Source: Novosphingobium sp. Gsoil 351
Lineage (GTDB): Bacteria > Pseudomonadota > Alphaproteobacteria > Sphingomonadales > Sphingomonadaceae
DNA: 64,000 nucleotides
Assembly: GCF_009707465.1 (NCBI RefSeq)
Contig: NZ_CP046120.1
Coordinates: forward strand, 2,013,501-2,077,500
Direction: 5' to 3'
The position numbers and the translations under genes were made by a program. The notes beneath the pieces are model-generated. The model had not been told where the DNA came from, made no database searches, and was given only the letters and a program-made list of their open reading frames with translations. This document shows, in pieces, positions 42,897 to 52,937 of this stretch (positions are counted from its first letter, which is position 1; every line of letters starts with the position of its first letter).

Positions 42897-45852
42897 GCCG
42901 CCGCGTCCATGCCCGCCACCACCTGATCGCACCGTGAACACAACGCGCCGTCCTCGGTCACCTCGGGCAGGTGCCGCCAGCAGCGGCCGCATTTGCGGCG
43001 CTCGGTCTTGCGGACTGACGTCGGGCCTTGGTGCACCGCTGACACGATTAAGACCTCGGCGAGGTCGAGGTCTCCCGGATCGCCCGGATATGTGTACTCA
43101 ACCTCGAGGCTCGAACCGATCACCTTTTGACGCCTCAGAGGTTCGATAACTTCGTTGGCCAACATTCGTTGGCTCCGAATCGCGTTCCAGTTCTCAATCA
43201 ACTCGTCATCCCGGCGAAGGGTTTGGGCGGTCGGCAGCACGGGCCATTCCAGCAAATGCACCGACCCTTCGCCCGGAAACCGCGTGCCCCAAACCTCCTC
43301 GGTGGTGTAGACCAGCACTGGCGCGGCGTAGCGCACCAGCGCGTGGAACAGCGTATCGAGCACGGTGCGGCAGGCCATGCGCTTGGGATCGTCGGCCGCG
43401 TCGCAGTAGAGCGAATCCTTACGGATATCGAAGTAGAACGCCGACAGATCCTCGTTGCAGAAATCGACCAGAGCGCGAGTGTAGGTGTTGAAGTCGAAGT
43501 CCTCGACCGCCTGCTTCAGCGTCGCATCAAGTTTTGCAAGCAGCGCCAGCAAATAGCACTCCAGCTCGGGCATCGCCGCCACCTCGACCCGCTCGGCGTC
43601 AGAGAATCCCTCCAGCGCACCCAGCAGATAGCGGAAGGTGTTGCGCAGCTTGCGGTATTGGTCGGCGACGCCCTTGAGGATTTCGTCGCCGATGCGGTGG
43701 TCTTCGGTGAAGTCGACCGACAGCGCCCACAGCCGGATAATGTCGGCGCCGTAAGTCTCCATCACCTTGAGCGGATCGATGGTGTTGCCCACCGACTTCG
43801 ACATCTTCAGCCCCTTGGCGTCCATCGTGAAGCCGTGGGTGAGGATCGCCTTGTACGGTGCGCGGCCGCGCGTGGCGCAGGATTCAAGCAGCGAGGACTG
43901 GAACCAGCCGCGGTGCTGGTCCGACCCTTCGAGGTAGAGATCGGCGGGCGGGCCGACGTATCCTTCGGGCCGCATCATCTCGGGCCAGCGCCCGCTTTCC
44001 ATCACGAAGGCGTGGGTGCAGCCCGAATCGAACCACACGTCGAGGATGTCGGTGACTTGCTCGTAATCGTCGGCGGCATAGTCGTTGCCGAGATATTCCT
44101 GCGCGCGCGTAGCGGTCCAGGCGTCGACTCCGCCCTCGCGCAACGCGGCGACGATGCGTCCGTTGACCGCGGGGTCGGTGAGGTATCGGTTGGTGCCCTT
44201 CTTCACGAACAGCGTGATGGGCACCCCCACGCGCGCTGGCGGCTGAGCACCCAGTCTGGCCGCCCCTCGACCATGCTGCCGATGCGGTTGCGCCCCTTTT
44301 CGGGCACGAAGCGCGTGGCGGCGATGGCGGCGAGCGCGGTTTCGCGCAGCGTCTCGCCCTCGCCCTGCGCGGCGCGTATTTCCGCCTCGTCGGCGCAACG
44401 CGGCACCTGGCGGTCGATCGGTCGATCCATCGGCACGAACCATTGCGGGGTGCAGCGGTAGATGACCTTGGCCTTGCTCCGCCACGAGTGCGGATACGAA
44501 TGCTTGTAATCCGCACTGGCCGCGAGCAGCCCGCCGCTCTCCCGCAAGTCCGTGCAGATCGGTCCTTCGGGGGCGTTGAACTTGGGGTTGATGACGCTGG
44601 CGCTACGTGGATCTGGGCCGGGGAGCCAGCCCCAGTCGGCGCGGTACTTGCCGTCAGCTTCGACCGCAAACACCGGCTCGATCCCGTGCGCCTTGCACAG
44701 TGCGAAGTCGTCCTCGCCGTGGTCGGGCGCCATGTGGACGAGCCCGGTGCCGCTGTCGGTGGTGACGAAATCGCCGGACAAGAACGGGCGCGGCTTGGCG
44801 AAGAACCCGCCGAGGTGGTGCATCGGGTGACGGGCGATGGTCCCGGTGAGGTCCGAGCCTTTCAGCTTGATCCCTTCCAGTAAGCCAAGCCTTGGTCTTG
44901 CTCCGTCGGGCATTGGCGGCATCAACGCATCAACTCGGCGACGCACCTCGCCTTCAAGTTCCTTAGCGATCAGGAGCTTGCGGCCGGACCAGTCGTTCAG
45001 CGGGTGGGTATCTTGGGCTGCCTCAAGATTAGCGTCGCCCACACCGCTAGCGCCCATTGCAACCGTGTAGATTCCGTACTCAACCTCCGGCCCATAAGCC
45101 AAAGCCTGGTTGACCGGGATCGTCCACGGCGTGGTCGTCCAGATCACCGCGTGCGCGCCGACCAGTTCGGGGATCGGGGATTCGACGATCTCGAACGCCA
45201 CGTCGATCTGCGTCGAAACCACATCCTCGTACTCGATCTCGGCCTCGGCCAGCGCAGTCTTTTCGACCGGGGACCACATCACCGGCTTGGCCCCGCGATA
45301 GAGCTGGCCGGATTCGGCAAACTTCATCAGCTCGGCAACGATCGTCGCCTCGGCCTGGAAGTCCATCGTCAGGTAGGGGTGGTCCCAGTCGGCGTTGACG
45401 CCGAGGCGTTTCAATTGCTCGCGCTGGCGATTCACCCAGTGCTGGGCATAGGCACGGCATTCGGCGCGGAATTCTTGCGGAGGAACCTCGTCCTTGTTGC
45501 GCTTCTTCTTGCGGTATTCCTCCTCGACCTTCCACTCGATCGGCAGGCCGTGGCAATCCCAACCAGGGACATAGGGGGCGTCCTTGCCGAGGAGCGTCTG
45601 GCTGCGGACGACCATGTCCTTGAGCACGTGGTTGAGCGCGTGGCCGATGTGCATGTCGCCGTTGGCGTAAGGCGGGCCGTCGTGGAACAGGAATTGCTCC
45701 CGACCGCGCCGTTGTTCGCGAAGGCGCTCGTAGAGCTTTTCGTCTTGCCAGCGCGCGAGAAACCCCGGCTCCTTGGCGGGGAGCCCTGCCTTCATCGGAA
45801 AGTCGGTCTTCGGCAGGAAGACGGTGGATCGGTAGTCGCGCGGTTCGGTCAT
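42893..45852 (-). CDS. ileS: Isoleucyl-tRNA synthetase, frameshifted in this sequence
   Basis: Class I aminoacyl-tRNA synthetase, essential. From ATG 45852: DGPPYANGDMHIGHALNHVL (HIGH), PGWDCHGLPIEWKVE, the editing domain (WTTTPWTIPVNQALAY), and up to VLSRQRAWG. The frame then breaks; the next frame continues VPITLFVKKGTNRY, DVWFDSGCTHAF, GLKMSKSVGNTI (KMSKS) and the C-terminal zinc cysteines (CGRCWRH, CSRCD). A single missing base in the C run 44224-44228 (five; six needed for TGG GGG GTG on the coding strand) accounts for it. Corrected length about 986 residues. Because the gene is essential and otherwise intact, a sequence error is the likely cause. Confidence 0.93.
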
Positions 45853-45896
45853 TGCGCGCGGGCCTTAGCGATGGCGAGGCGGCGGCGCAATTTGTG

Positions 45897-46038
45897 TCAC
45901 ACGAAGACACGAAGGCACGAAGAGACTGGGCATACGGCGAAGCCGCTTGTTCATTCCGGCCAGGGCGCATCGCGGTGCCGGGATCGACGCGGACTGCGGC
46001 GCAGCACGACATCTTCGTGCCTTCGTGTCTTCGTGTGA
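45897..46038. repeat. Intergenic inverted-repeat element, copy B (ACGAAGACACGAAGG-type ends)
   Basis: A perfect 26-base terminal inverted repeat: TCACACGAAGACACGAAGGC... at 45897-45922 and its complement at 46013-46038. The centre carries GGCGAAGCCGC, GTTCATT and GCGGCGCAGCAC blocks in the same order as the element at 16330-16466, and both end in GTGAACCCT next to a stop codon. It sits between ribF and ileS, inside a same-strand gene run. Confidence 0.85.
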
Positions 46039-46042
46039 ACCC

Positions 46043-46960
46043 TCAACCGAGCAGCCGCCGGGCCTCTTGGCAATCCGCGTCCATCTGAGCTTTCAGGTCG
46101 TCTAGCGAATCGAACTTCGCCTCCGGACGGATGAAGTGGTCGAAGGCGACCTCGATCTCCTGCCCGTAGAGGTCCTCGGCAAAGTCGAAGAAGTATGGTT
46201 CGAGCAATTCCTTCGGCGGATCGAACGTCGGTCGCACCCCCAGGTTGGCCGCGCCCTTCAGCATCCGGCCGTCGGGCAGCTTTCCCGTGACCGCATAGAT
46301 CCCATAGCGCGGCCGGATGAAGCCGTACATCGCAAGGTTGGCCGTGGGATAGCCCAGCGTCCGCCCGACCTTGTCGCCGTGCTGGACTTCGGCGCGGATC
46401 GCGAAGGGGCGGGTCAGCAACCGGGTCGCCTCGGTGCAATCGCCCGTCTTGAGCGCCTTGCGAATGCGGGTGGACGAGACTGGCGCTCCGTTGTCGATCA
46501 CCGGTGCGGTGGTCCTGACCTGCAAGCTATAGCCCGCACCCAACCCGCGCAGCATCGCGATGTCGCCGCCGCGGTTTTTACCGAACGTGAAATCGCCGCC
46601 GGTCACCACCCCCGCCGCGCCGATATGCTCGCCCAGCAAACGGACGAATTCCTCGGGCGTCAGCTCGGCGAAGGCAGCGTCGAAGTGGAACACCAGCATC
46701 GCGGCCGCGCCAGCGGCGGTGAACCAGTCCTCGCGCTGCTCGAGCGAACTGAGCCGGAACGGCGCCGCATCGGGCACGAAGTGGCGGATCGGATGCGGCG
46801 AAAACGTAGCGACAATCGCCGGGCGGTTCTCGGACTTTGCCCATTCGATCGCCTCGCCGACCACCGCCTGGTGGCCGCGGTGAAACCCGTCGAAGTTGCC
46901 CAGCGCGAGGATCGCCCGACGCAAGGCGTCGGGCATCGGATTGCGGTGATCCAGCCTCAC
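46043..46960 (-). CDS. ribF: Bifunctional riboflavin kinase/FAD synthetase
   Basis: Converts riboflavin to FMN and FAD. N-terminal FAD synthetase domain with ALGNFDGFHRGHQAVV, VVTGGDFTFGKNRGGD and SSTRIRKALKTGD; C-terminal riboflavin kinase domain (from about 180) with GRTLGYPTANLAM and RPRYGIYAV. 305 residues. GTG start at 46960 overlaps the folA stop (GTGA). The repeat element B separates it from ileS. Confidence 0.95.
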   Translation of the reverse strand: MRLDHRNPMPDALRRAILALGNFDGFHRGHQAVVGEAIEWAKSENRPAIVATFSPHPIRHFVPDAAPFRLSSLEQREDWFTAAGAAAMLVFHFDAAFAELTPEEFVRLLGEHIGAAGVVTGGDFTFGKNRGGDIAMLRGLGAGYSLQVRTTAPVIDNGAPVSSTRIRKALKTGDCTEATRLLTRPFAIRAEVQHGDKVGRTLGYPTANLAMYGFIRPRYGIYAVTGKLPDGRMLKGAANLGVRPTFDPPKELLEPYFFDFAEDLYGQEIEVAFDHFIRPEAKFDSLDDLKAQMDADCQEARRLLG

Positions 46961-47460
46961 CCAACGCGCTCCAACGTCACGAAATCGTAGGGCGGCTCGC
47001 CTTCCAGCGGCTCTTGCGTCACGCGCTTCACCTCACGCCAGCGCGCCGGATCGAACCCCGGCATCGTGGTGTCGCCGTGGATCGGCGCGTCGATCTCGGT
47101 CAGTTCGATCCGCGTCGCGAGCGGTTCGAACAGCGCGAAGATTTCCGTGCCGCCGATCACCGCGACGTCGTTATCGCCCGCATCGGCGATCCACAGGGCC
47201 GACTCCTCGTCCTGCGCGACGTCCACCCCCTCGGCCGACCACTCGGCATCGCGGGTGATCACCACATGGCGGCGACGGGGGAGCGTGCCGGGCAGGCTCT
47301 CAAAGGTCTTGCGCCCCATGATCACGGTCTTGTCGAGGGTGAGTTGGCGGAAGCGGCGCATGTCGGCGGGAATTTTCCAGGGTAGGCCGCCGGCATTGCC
47401 GATCACGCCGTTGGTGGCGCGGGCGACGACCAGGAACAGGCCGGGGATAGGCTTCGTCAC
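46957..47460 (-). CDS. folA: Dihydrofolate reductase
   Basis: NADPH-dependent reduction of dihydrofolate. 167 residues with GVIGNAGGLPWKIPADMRRF (acidic active-site residue D33), VIMGRKTFESLPGTLPRR and VAVIGGTEIFALFEPLA. GTG start at 47460 overlaps the purK stop (GTGA); its own stop overlaps ribF. Confidence 0.95.
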   Translation of the reverse strand: MTKPIPGLFLVVARATNGVIGNAGGLPWKIPADMRRFRQLTLDKTVIMGRKTFESLPGTLPRRRHVVITRDAEWSAEGVDVAQDEESALWIADAGDNDVAVIGGTEIFALFEPLATRIELTEIDAPIHGDTTMPGFDPARWREVKRVTQEPLEGEPPYDFVTLERVG

Positions 47461-48512
47461 AACGTCAACCTTGTCACGTGGCCCATCTTGCGGCCTGGGC
47501 GCGCCGCGGCTTTCCCATAAAGGTGCAGGTGATTGGCGGGATCGCTGAGGATTGCCGCCCAGTCTTCCGCGGCATCGCCGATCACGTTGCGCATCTCCAC
47601 GCCCTTGGCGGCGAGCGTGGTGTCGCCCAGTGGCAGGCCGCAGATCGCGCGGATGTGGTTCTCGAACTGGCTGGTGAGCGCGCCTTCGATCGTCCAGTGC
47701 CCCGAGTTGTGGACGCGCGGGGCCATCTCGTTGAACACCGGACCGCTGGCGGTGGCAAAGAATTCTAGCGTGAGCACGCCGACGTAGTCGAGCGCCTCGG
47801 CGGCCTTGCGCGCGAGATCACGCGCGGCGGGGATCTGCGAAGTGACCGCCCCGCTGGCTGGAACGCTTGAGCGCGACAGGATGCCGCCCTTGTGGACGTT
47901 CTCGGCGCTGTCCCAGAAGCGGATGTCGCCATCGGCGCCGCGCACCAGAATCACCGAGAATTCGGCGATGAAATCGACCAGCGCCTCGTAGATCAGTGGC
48001 TTGGCGGGCAGGTCGAGCGCCGCGGCGTCCGTGGGCGAGGCAATCCGCCACTGCCCCTTGCCATCGTACCCGTCGCGGCGCGTCTTCAGGATACCAGGCG
48101 CGCCGATGCCTTCGATCGCGACGGTCAGCTCGGCGGCTGAATCGACTTCGGCGTAGGCCGCGGGCACCCCGCCGAGGTTTTGAGCAAACCGCTTCTCGGC
48201 CAGCCGGTCCTGCGCGATTTCCAGCGCGCAGGGATGCGGCAGCACGCTCGCCTCGCCCAACGCGGCGAGCGGGGCGACCGGCACGTTCTCGAACTCGTAG
48301 GTGATCACCGCGCAGTCGCGCGCGAACTTGGCCAACGCCTCGGCGTCATACCATCCCGCGCACGTGAATCCGCCGCAGACTTCGGCTGCGATGCTGTCCG
48401 CCTCGGGCGCGTAGACATGTGCGCGATAGCCGAGCTGCGCCGCGGCAATTCCCAGCATCCGCCCGAGCTGCCCGCCCCCGAGGATTCCGATGGTTTCGCC
48501 CGGAGCGATCAT
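47457..48512 (-). CDS. purK: 5-(carboxyamino)imidazole ribonucleotide synthase
   Basis: ATP-grasp enzyme of purine synthesis converting AIR to N5-CAIR. 351 residues with GETIGILGGGQLGRMLGIAA, TYEFENVPVAPL, KTRRDGYDGKGQW and FNEMAPRVHNSGHWTIEGA. It follows purE by 4 bp; purE-purK act in sequence. Confidence 0.96.
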   Translation of the reverse strand: MIAPGETIGILGGGQLGRMLGIAAAQLGYRAHVYAPEADSIAAEVCGGFTCAGWYDAEALAKFARDCAVITYEFENVPVAPLAALGEASVLPHPCALEIAQDRLAEKRFAQNLGGVPAAYAEVDSAAELTVAIEGIGAPGILKTRRDGYDGKGQWRIASPTDAAALDLPAKPLIYEALVDFIAEFSVILVRGADGDIRFWDSAENVHKGGILSRSSVPASGAVTSQIPAARDLARKAAEALDYVGVLTLEFFATASGPVFNEMAPRVHNSGHWTIEGALTSQFENHIRAICGLPLGDTTLAAKGVEMRNVIGDAAEDWAAILSDPANHLHLYGKAAARPGRKMGHVTRLTL

Positions 48513-48516
48513 CTGG

Positions 48517-48999
48517 TCATTCGGGCCGATCGACGACAGCAGCGGTCTGCGCGGCGCGGTAGGCCTGCAACCGTTCCGCCAGCGCCTGGTCGGCTATCGC
48601 CAGGATCGCCGCCGCGAGCAGCCCGGCGTTGGTCGCCCCCGCCTCGCCGATGGCCAGCGTGCCCACCGGAATTCCGGCAGGCATCTGGACGATCGACAGA
48701 AGCGAATCCTGGCCTTTAAGCGCCTTTGATTCCACCGGCACGCCGAGCACCGGCAAGTGGGTCATGCTGGCCACCATTCCCGGCAGATGCGCCGCCCCGC
48801 CCGCACCGGCGACTATAACCTTGAACCCCGCCGCCGCCGCGCCCTTGGCGAACGAAACGAGCCTGTCGGGAGTGCGGTGCGCCGAGACGATCCTAGCCTC
48901 ATGGGCGACGCCCAGCGCGTCAAGCGCCTGGGCGGTACGGCTCATCGTCGCCCAGTCGGACTGACTGCCCATCACGATCGCGACCAGCGGCTGCCCCAT
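48517..48999 (-). CDS. purE: N5-carboxyaminoimidazole ribonucleotide mutase
   Basis: Class I PurE, N5-CAIR to CAIR. 160 residues with [53 protein letters not shown] and [20 protein letters not shown]. First gene of the purE-purK-folA-ribF run. Confidence 0.96.
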   Translation of the reverse strand: MGQPLVAIVMGSQSDWATMSRTAQALDALGVAHEARIVSAHRTPDRLVSFAKGAAAAGFKVIVAGAGGAAHLPGMVASMTHLPVLGVPVESKALKGQDSLLSIVQMPAGIPVGTLAIGEAGATNAGLLAAAILAIADQALAERLQAYRAAQTAAVVDRPE

Positions 49000-49018
49000 G
49001 TCCTGCCCCCAAAGAATC

Positions 49019-49705
49019 TCAGCGTTCGGCGAGGTAGTAGCGGTCCGACACCGCCAGGTCGTCGGCCAATTCGTAGATGAGCGGCTGCCCGGTCGGAATT
49101 TCGAGATTCGGGATCTCCGAGTCGGAGATTCCCGACAAGTGCTTGACCAGTGCCCGCAGCGAGTTGCCGTGGGCCGAGACGATCACGGTTTCCCCGCCGC
49201 GCAGCGCGGGCACAATCTCAGTTTCGTAATAGGGCAGGACGCGGGCGATAGTGTCCTTGAGACTTTCCGCCGCAGGCACCGCGACATCCGCGTAGCGCGG
49301 ATCAGATGACAGGTCGAATTCGCTGCCCGGCTCCAGCGGCGGTGGCGGAATGTCGAAGCTGCGTCGCCAGATGTGAACCTGTTCGGCGCTGTGTTTCGCG
49401 GCGGTCTCGGCCTTGTCGAGGCCAGTCAGCCCGCCATAGTGACGCTCGTTAAGCTTCCAGCTCTTGGTTTCGGGCACCCACAACCGCCCGCAGGCCTCCA
49501 GCGCGAGATGCAGCGTCTTGATCGCCCGGGTCTGAAGCGAGGTGAACGCGCATGTCGGCAGGATGTTCTTCGCGGCCAGGAGATCGCCCGCTGCGCGCGC
49601 TTCGGCGGCACCCTTCTCGGTCACGTCGACGTCCCACCAGCCGGTGAAGCGATTCTCGAGATTCCACTGCGACTGGCCGTGGCGGATCAGGATCAGGCGC
49701 GGCAT
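49019..49705 (-). CDS. gpmA: 2,3-bisphosphoglycerate-dependent phosphoglycerate mutase
   Basis: Glycolysis: interconverts 3- and 2-phosphoglycerate. 228 residues starting [20 protein letters not shown] with catalytic H9 in RHG, then [32 protein letters not shown] and [17 protein letters not shown] with the second histidine. Same strand as purE, 19 bp upstream of it. Confidence 0.96.
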   Translation of the reverse strand: MPRLILIRHGQSQWNLENRFTGWWDVDVTEKGAAEARAAGDLLAAKNILPTCAFTSLQTRAIKTLHLALEACGRLWVPETKSWKLNERHYGGLTGLDKAETAAKHSAEQVHIWRRSFDIPPPPLEPGSEFDLSSDPRYADVAVPAAESLKDTIARVLPYYETEIVPALRGGETVIVSAHGNSLRALVKHLSGISDSEIPNLEIPTGQPLIYELADDLAVSDRYYLAER

Positions 49706-49748
49706 TGGGGCTCCGTGGCGGTCGGCGGGGAGCGAGAGGCCCTAAAGG

Positions 49749-49889
49749 TCACGGGCCGCTTTGGGAAGGGTCCGGCGGCGTGGCGCCTTGCCTTAAGGCT
49801 CGCGCCTGTTCCTTGCGGCGACGCAGATTGGCGCGCAGTTCGGCGGCAAGGCGTTCCTCGCGCGTAGGCCTGGGCGGGTCGTCTGCCAT
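49749..49889 (-). CDS. Small conserved-looking basic protein (46 residues)
   Basis: Encodes MADDPPRPTREERLAAELRA followed by a strongly basic helix NLRRRKEQARALR. No function known. The charged helical pattern and its place between gpmA and a tRNA fit a type of short protein often seen in sphingomonads, which I recall but cannot check. No overlap with another gene. A longer open frame upstream runs through the tRNA and is rejected. Confidence 0.6.
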   Translation of the reverse strand: MADDPPRPTREERLAAELRANLRRRKEQARALRQGATPPDPSQSGP

Positions 49890-49975
49890 GGCCCCAGCTT
49901 GACAAAGCCCAGGCCCGCCCGCAATAGCGCGCCGCCACTCGCCTAAGGCAGTTGGCGAAAAAGCGGAAATGGTTG

Positions 49976-50028
<53 letters not shown>

Positions 50029-50050
<22 letters not shown>

Positions 50051-50604
50051 TTTCCCTGTTCGATCGAAGCGACAAACTTCACCAGCAGCGCCGCGAGCCG
50101 CTCGCGTGTTTCGCCGTCGGTCAGGTCGCCATCGGCATCGAACAGTTTGCCCGAACGGGCCACGGTCAGCGGCGCTCCGAACCAGGGTGCCGCTCCCAAC
50201 TGCCGCAGCACTGGTAGCCACGCCGCCTGCGATAGAACCGTGCCGAACCCGCCCGGCGAAGCGCCGATCAGCGCGACCGGTTTGCCCCCGAACACGCGAG
50301 CGATGTCGCTGTTGGGACGCGACAGCCAGTCGATCGCGTTCTTGAGCACGCCGGGAATCGACGAGTTGTACTCTGGAGTGGCAATCAGCAAGCCATCTGC
50401 TGCGGCAATCGCGTCCTTGAGTCCGGCCACGGCGGACGGAATCCCCTCGGCTTCCTCAAGATCGCCGTCGTAGAGGGGGATTCCGGCGATGCCGTAGACC
50501 GCCAGCGTGCTCCCGGCGGGCGCGAGTTGGGCCGCAGCGCGGAGCAGACCCGAATTGAACGACGCCCGGCGCAGGCTGCCCCCCAGACCGACGATGATGG
50601 TCAC
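50029..50604 (-). CDS. NADPH-dependent FMN reductase family protein
   Basis: Flavodoxin-fold reductase of 191 residues. MTIIVGLGGSLRRASFNSGL holds the phosphate-binding loop, LIATPEYNSSIPGVLKNAID and WLSRP the flavin contacts, and ALIGASPGGFGTVLSQ follows. GTG start at 50604 with AAGGAG upstream. Members reduce FMN, chromate or quinones; the substrate is open. Its last seven or so codons run into tRNA-Thr on the opposite strand. Confidence 0.92.
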
Positions 50605-50615
50605 GGCGTTCTCCT

Positions 50616-51590
50616 TCAGGGAATGAGGATCGTCGATCCCGTCGTCGAGCGCGCTTCGAGATCGCGGTGCGCCCGCGCCGCTTCGCGCAACGGATAAGTC
50701 TGACCGATCGTCACCGTCAGTACACCATTGCGGATCAAGTCGAACACCCGGCCCACCCCCGCGGCGGCTTCGCCGGGAACGCGGTAATAGTCGAACAGCG
50801 TCGGGCGGGTGACGAATAGCGAGCCCTTCTGTGCCAGCACGCCCAGATTGACGCCCTCGACCGCGCCCGAGGCGTTGCCGAAGCTGACGATGATCGCCCG
50901 CGGCGCGGCCGAATCGAGCGAGGCTTGCCACGTGTCCTTGCCGACACCGTCGAAGATGGCGCGCACACCGTTGCCCCCAGTCAGTTCGCGGACCTTGGGC
51001 GCGACCGCGTCGCGATCGTAGCGGATGACGTGTTCGGCTCCTGCCTCCCGCGCCGCCTCGGCTTTGGCGTCGGTTGAAACCGTGCCGATGACCTTCGCGC
51101 CCACGTGCTTCAGCCATTGGACCAGCACCAGCCCGACCCCGCCCGCGGCGGCGTGCACCAGCACCGGCCAACCTGCCTCGACCCGCGCACAACGCTCGAC
51201 CAGCGCCTCGACGGTGCAGGCCTTGAGCAGCGCGGCGGCGGCGATCTCGTCGCTTACGCCGTCGGGAATACGAAACAGCGCCGCGGCAGGAAGATTGCGC
51301 GCGGTGGCGTAGGCGCCCGGACCCATGAAGGTGCAAACCCGGTCGCCTGGCGCAAACCCCGTCACGCCTTGGCCGACCGCTTCGACCAGGCCCGCCGCTT
51401 CCATGCCCAGCCCGGAGGGCAGCGTGACCGGATAGAGACCGCCGCGGTGGTAGGTGTCGATGAAGTTGAGACCGACCGCAGTGTTGCGCATCCGCACTTC
51501 GCCAGGACCGGGAGGTGGCAGTTCGACCTCGCGCCACTCGATGACTTCGGGGCCGCCCTGGCGCTCGATAAACGCGGTGGTCTCGCTCAT
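50616..51590 (-). CDS. NADPH:quinone oxidoreductase (zinc-independent MDR family)
   Basis: 324 residues. MDR-type reductase with GLNFIDTYHRGGLYPVTLPS, LGMEAAGLVEAVGQGVTGF, VLVHAAAGGVGLVLVQWLKH (NADPH loop) and GVGKDTWQASLDSAAP. Lacks zinc ligands, like Qor. It follows the GNAT gene with an ATGA overlap and precedes the FMN reductase by 11 bp, a likely small redox operon. Confidence 0.93.
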   Translation of the reverse strand: MSETTAFIERQGGPEVIEWREVELPPPGPGEVRMRNTAVGLNFIDTYHRGGLYPVTLPSGLGMEAAGLVEAVGQGVTGFAPGDRVCTFMGPGAYATARNLPAAALFRIPDGVSDEIAAAALLKACTVEALVERCARVEAGWPVLVHAAAGGVGLVLVQWLKHVGAKVIGTVSTDAKAEAAREAGAEHVIRYDRDAVAPKVRELTGGNGVRAIFDGVGKDTWQASLDSAAPRAIIVSFGNASGAVEGVNLGVLAQKGSLFVTRPTLFDYYRVPGEAAAGVGRVFDLIRNGVLTVTIGQTYPLREAARAHRDLEARSTTGSTILIP

Positions 51591-51877
51591 GCGCGCAACT
51601 CCGCCCAATCGGGATGCCGGCGGAACGCGGCTTCGACGTAGCTGCACTGGGGGACGATCCTGTCGCCCGCTTCGCGGGCGTCGGCGATCAGCGCCTCGAC
51701 CAGCTTGGCCGCGACGCCCCGCCCGCCGATTTCTGACGGCACCAGCGTGTGGTCGGCGATCAGCGTCTTTCCGCGCCGCTGATAGGTCAGCCGTCCGATC
51801 GCGTCGCTGCCCGCTACCACTGCATGATATTCCCCCCGCGCGCCTTGGTCGTGGCGAGTAATGGTCGTGCCGTCCAT
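51587..51877 (-). CDS. GNAT-type N-acetyltransferase domain protein (YjdJ-like)
   Basis: A 96-residue mini-GNAT: MDGTTITRHDQGARGEYHAV, LIADHTLVPSEIGGRGVAAK (acetyl-CoA loop) and GDRIVPQCSYVEAAFRRHPD. Such short proteins are widespread and of unknown substrate. Start ATG 51877; a longer frame to 51985 crosses into the divergent promoter and is rejected. The stop overlaps the start of the quinone oxidoreductase gene. Confidence 0.88.
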   Translation of the reverse strand: MDGTTITRHDQGARGEYHAVVAGSDAIGRLTYQRRGKTLIADHTLVPSEIGGRGVAAKLVEALIADAREAGDRIVPQCSYVEAAFRRHPDWAELRA

Positions 51878-51926
51878 GAAATCTCCTGTGCTTGACCGCC
51901 AACGCGCGAACCCTATCAGCGGGTCC

Positions 51927-52937
51927 ATGCGCTTCTTCTCGGATAACGCCGCCTCGGTCCACCCCCAGGTTTGGGAGGCGCTCAAGGCCGCGGATGCGCC
52001 CGATACGGCCTATGACGGCGATGCCCTTTCGGCGCGGCTCGATGCCGCGTTTTCCGATTTGTTCGGGGTGGAATGCGCGGCCCTGTGGGTGGCCACGGGC
52101 ACCGCCGCAAACTGTCTTGCGCTCGCCGCGATTTGCCCGCCGCACGGGGGCATCCTGTGCCACCGCGAGGCGCATATCGAGATCGACGAGGGCGGCGCGC
52201 CAGGGTTCTACACCCACGGCGCCAAGCTGCTGCTGGTCGACGGCGAGGGCGCGAAGTTGACGCCGGAAGCGCTGGCGACCGCCGTCGCGCCGATCCGCAA
52301 CGATGTTCACCAGGTTCAACCGCACGCGCTCTCGCTGACCCAGGCGACCGAGTACGGGAGGGTCCACACGCCCGCCGAAATCGCCACGCTGGCGGCATTT
52401 GCGAACGAGCGAAAGCTGGGCCTGCACATCGACGGCGCGCGCTTTGCCAACGCGATCGCGCACCTCGGCTGCGCGCCCATCGAGGCCTGCAAGGGCGCGG
52501 CCACGCTCAGCTTCGGCTGCGTCAAGAACGGCGGGATGAACGCCGAAGCGCTGGTCCTGTTCGACCCCGCGCTCGCCGATCTGGTCAAATACCGCCGCAA
52601 GCGCGCGGGGCATCTCCAATCGAAAGGCCGTTTTGCCGCAGCACAGCTTCTGGCGATGCTCGAGGGCGAGTTGTGGCTGGCCAACGCCCGCGCCGCCAAC
52701 GCCGCCGCCAAGGAGATCGCCGCGGCCTGCGGCGCCCGATTGCTTCACCCGGTCGAGGCCAACGAGATTTTCGTATCGCTCGCCCCTGCTGAAGCGGCTG
52801 CGCTGCGCGCACAGGGTTTCGACTTTTACGACTGGCCCGCACCTCCGGGCAACCCCGGCGCGGCGCGGCTGGTGACGAGCTGGAACAGCAATCCCGCCCA
52901 CGTCGCCGCACTCGACCAAGCGATCCGCACCCTGTGA
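51927..52937 (+). CDS. Low-specificity L-threonine aldolase
   Basis: PLP enzyme cleaving threonine to glycine and acetaldehyde. 336 residues with MRFFSDNAASVHPQVWEAL, ATGTAANCLALA, CHREAHIEIDEGGAPGFYTH, LHIDGARFANAIAHLG and the PLP lysine K200 in SFGCVKNGGMNAEALVLF. The start at ATG 51927 gives the family N-terminus. The stop overlaps the GTG of the EamA gene. Confidence 0.94.
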   Translation: MRFFSDNAASVHPQVWEALKAADAPDTAYDGDALSARLDAAFSDLFGVECAALWVATGTAANCLALAAICPPHGGILCHREAHIEIDEGGAPGFYTHGAKLLLVDGEGAKLTPEALATAVAPIRNDVHQVQPHALSLTQATEYGRVHTPAEIATLAAFANERKLGLHIDGARFANAIAHLGCAPIEACKGAATLSFGCVKNGGMNAEALVLFDPALADLVKYRRKRAGHLQSKGRFAAAQLLAMLEGELWLANARAANAAAKEIAAACGARLLHPVEANEIFVSLAPAEAAALRAQGFDFYDWPAPPGNPGAARLVTSWNSNPAHVAALDQAIRTL

